Made by a program: the position numbers and the translations under genes. From Erysipelotrichaceae bacterium (GTDB taxonomy: Bacteria > Bacillota_I > Bacilli_A > Erysipelotrichales > Erysipelotrichaceae): a DNA stretch of 5,358 nt. Below the pieces are notes generated by a model. It was not told the DNA's origin and did not search any database. It worked only from the letters and a program-made list of their open reading frames with translations. Where the stretch lies: contig JAUNJW010000150.1 of assembly GCA_030533035.1 (NCBI GenBank), forward strand, positions 1 through 5,358, written 5' to 3'. Shown piece after piece: positions 5,234 to 5,358 of the stretch (the stretch's first letter is position 1; each line of letters starts with the position of its first letter).

Positions 5234-5257
5234 GTGTAAGTGCGGCTATTCTGTTTC

Positions 5258-5358
5258 TCAGAGATCCAGTGCTGCGTGATAGCCCTGGTAAACAGCGTTT
5301 GTGATTGTGGAGACTCTTGAAGCGTCGCCGATGACCCTGACATAAGGAGCGCCATCGA
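5258..5358 (-). CDS. C-terminal end of an FAD-dependent oxidoreductase (cut by window edge)
   Basis: Only the last 32 residues are present, ending at TGA (5260-5258): DGAPYVRVIGDA, then SRVSTITNAVYQGYHAALDL. The V-I-G-D-A pattern followed about ten residues later by A-x-x-x-G-x-x-A-A is the C-terminal FAD-binding signature of NADH:flavin oxidoreductase (old yellow enzyme / dienoyl-CoA reductase) and related pyridine-nucleotide oxidoreductases. Another flavoprotein of the same superfold cannot be excluded from so short a piece. It converges on the ATPase gene and is separated from it by two terminators, so it is probably unrelated to the transporter locus. Confidence 0.6.
   Translation of the reverse strand, partial: DGAPYVRVIGDASRVSTITNAVYQGYHAALDL

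Noticed and set aside
4315..5355. Long minus-strand open frame of 346 codons opposite the ABC ATPase
   Set aside because: It is antisense to a clear, fully conserved ATPase and runs through both terminators; its product is low-complexity and Cys/Asp/Ser-rich, typical of a codon-bias shadow.

Overview
The window looks like a chromosomal carbohydrate-uptake locus from a low-to-mid GC Firmicute, most likely a gut-type Erysipelotrichia or Clostridia member. The clues are an LplB-type permease, a DUF624/YesL membrane protein, a LacI regulator of the 'TIQDIADALG..RNTVSKAINN' type, strong AGGAGG-like ribosome binding sites and AGA-rich arginine codons in the transporter genes. The lineage is inferred from protein style only.

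Layout. Positions 1-761 (minus strand) hold the N-terminal 253 residues of an LplB-family ABC sugar permease, cut by the window edge. Positions 762-1342 are a 581-base divergent control region with no convincing gene. Positions 1343-3791 (plus strand) are a compact three-gene operon: a LacI-family regulator, a DUF624 (YesL-like) five-helix membrane protein, and a membrane-anchored protein of unknown function whose outer part resembles a solute-binding fold. The last two genes overlap by ATGA. Positions 3792-3918 are a short spacer with an inverted repeat that could fold as an RNA leader. Positions 3919-5136 encode a MalK/MsmK/UgpC-type ATPase with an unusual lysine-rich insertion just after its A-loop. 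A strong bidirectional terminator and a second hairpin follow. The window ends in the C-terminal 32 residues of a minus-strand FAD-dependent oxidoreductase (5258-5358).

How the parts may work together. The permease would form the membrane channel of an oligosaccharide importer; its partner permease and binding protein probably lie beyond position 1. The ATPase at 3919 could energise it, and perhaps several other importers, as shared MsmK/MalK ATPases do in Firmicutes. The LacI protein is the likely sugar-responsive switch.

The control region carries two identical 19-bp sites (813-831 and 1255-1273), each just downstream of, or overlapping the start of, a plausible promoter in each direction. 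Each promoter also has an upstream TGAAACGTTTT box (901-911 and 1203-1213). This duplicated 'AACGTT box - promoter - TGCATTTGCA operator' design is the most interesting structure I see. Other points worth a look are a possible SD-masking hairpin before lacI, the non-canonical hinge of the regulator, the lysine-rich insertion in the ATPase, and the unknown anchored protein paired with DUF624. I found no clear sign of a wholly new system such as a defence island, mobile element or CRISPR.
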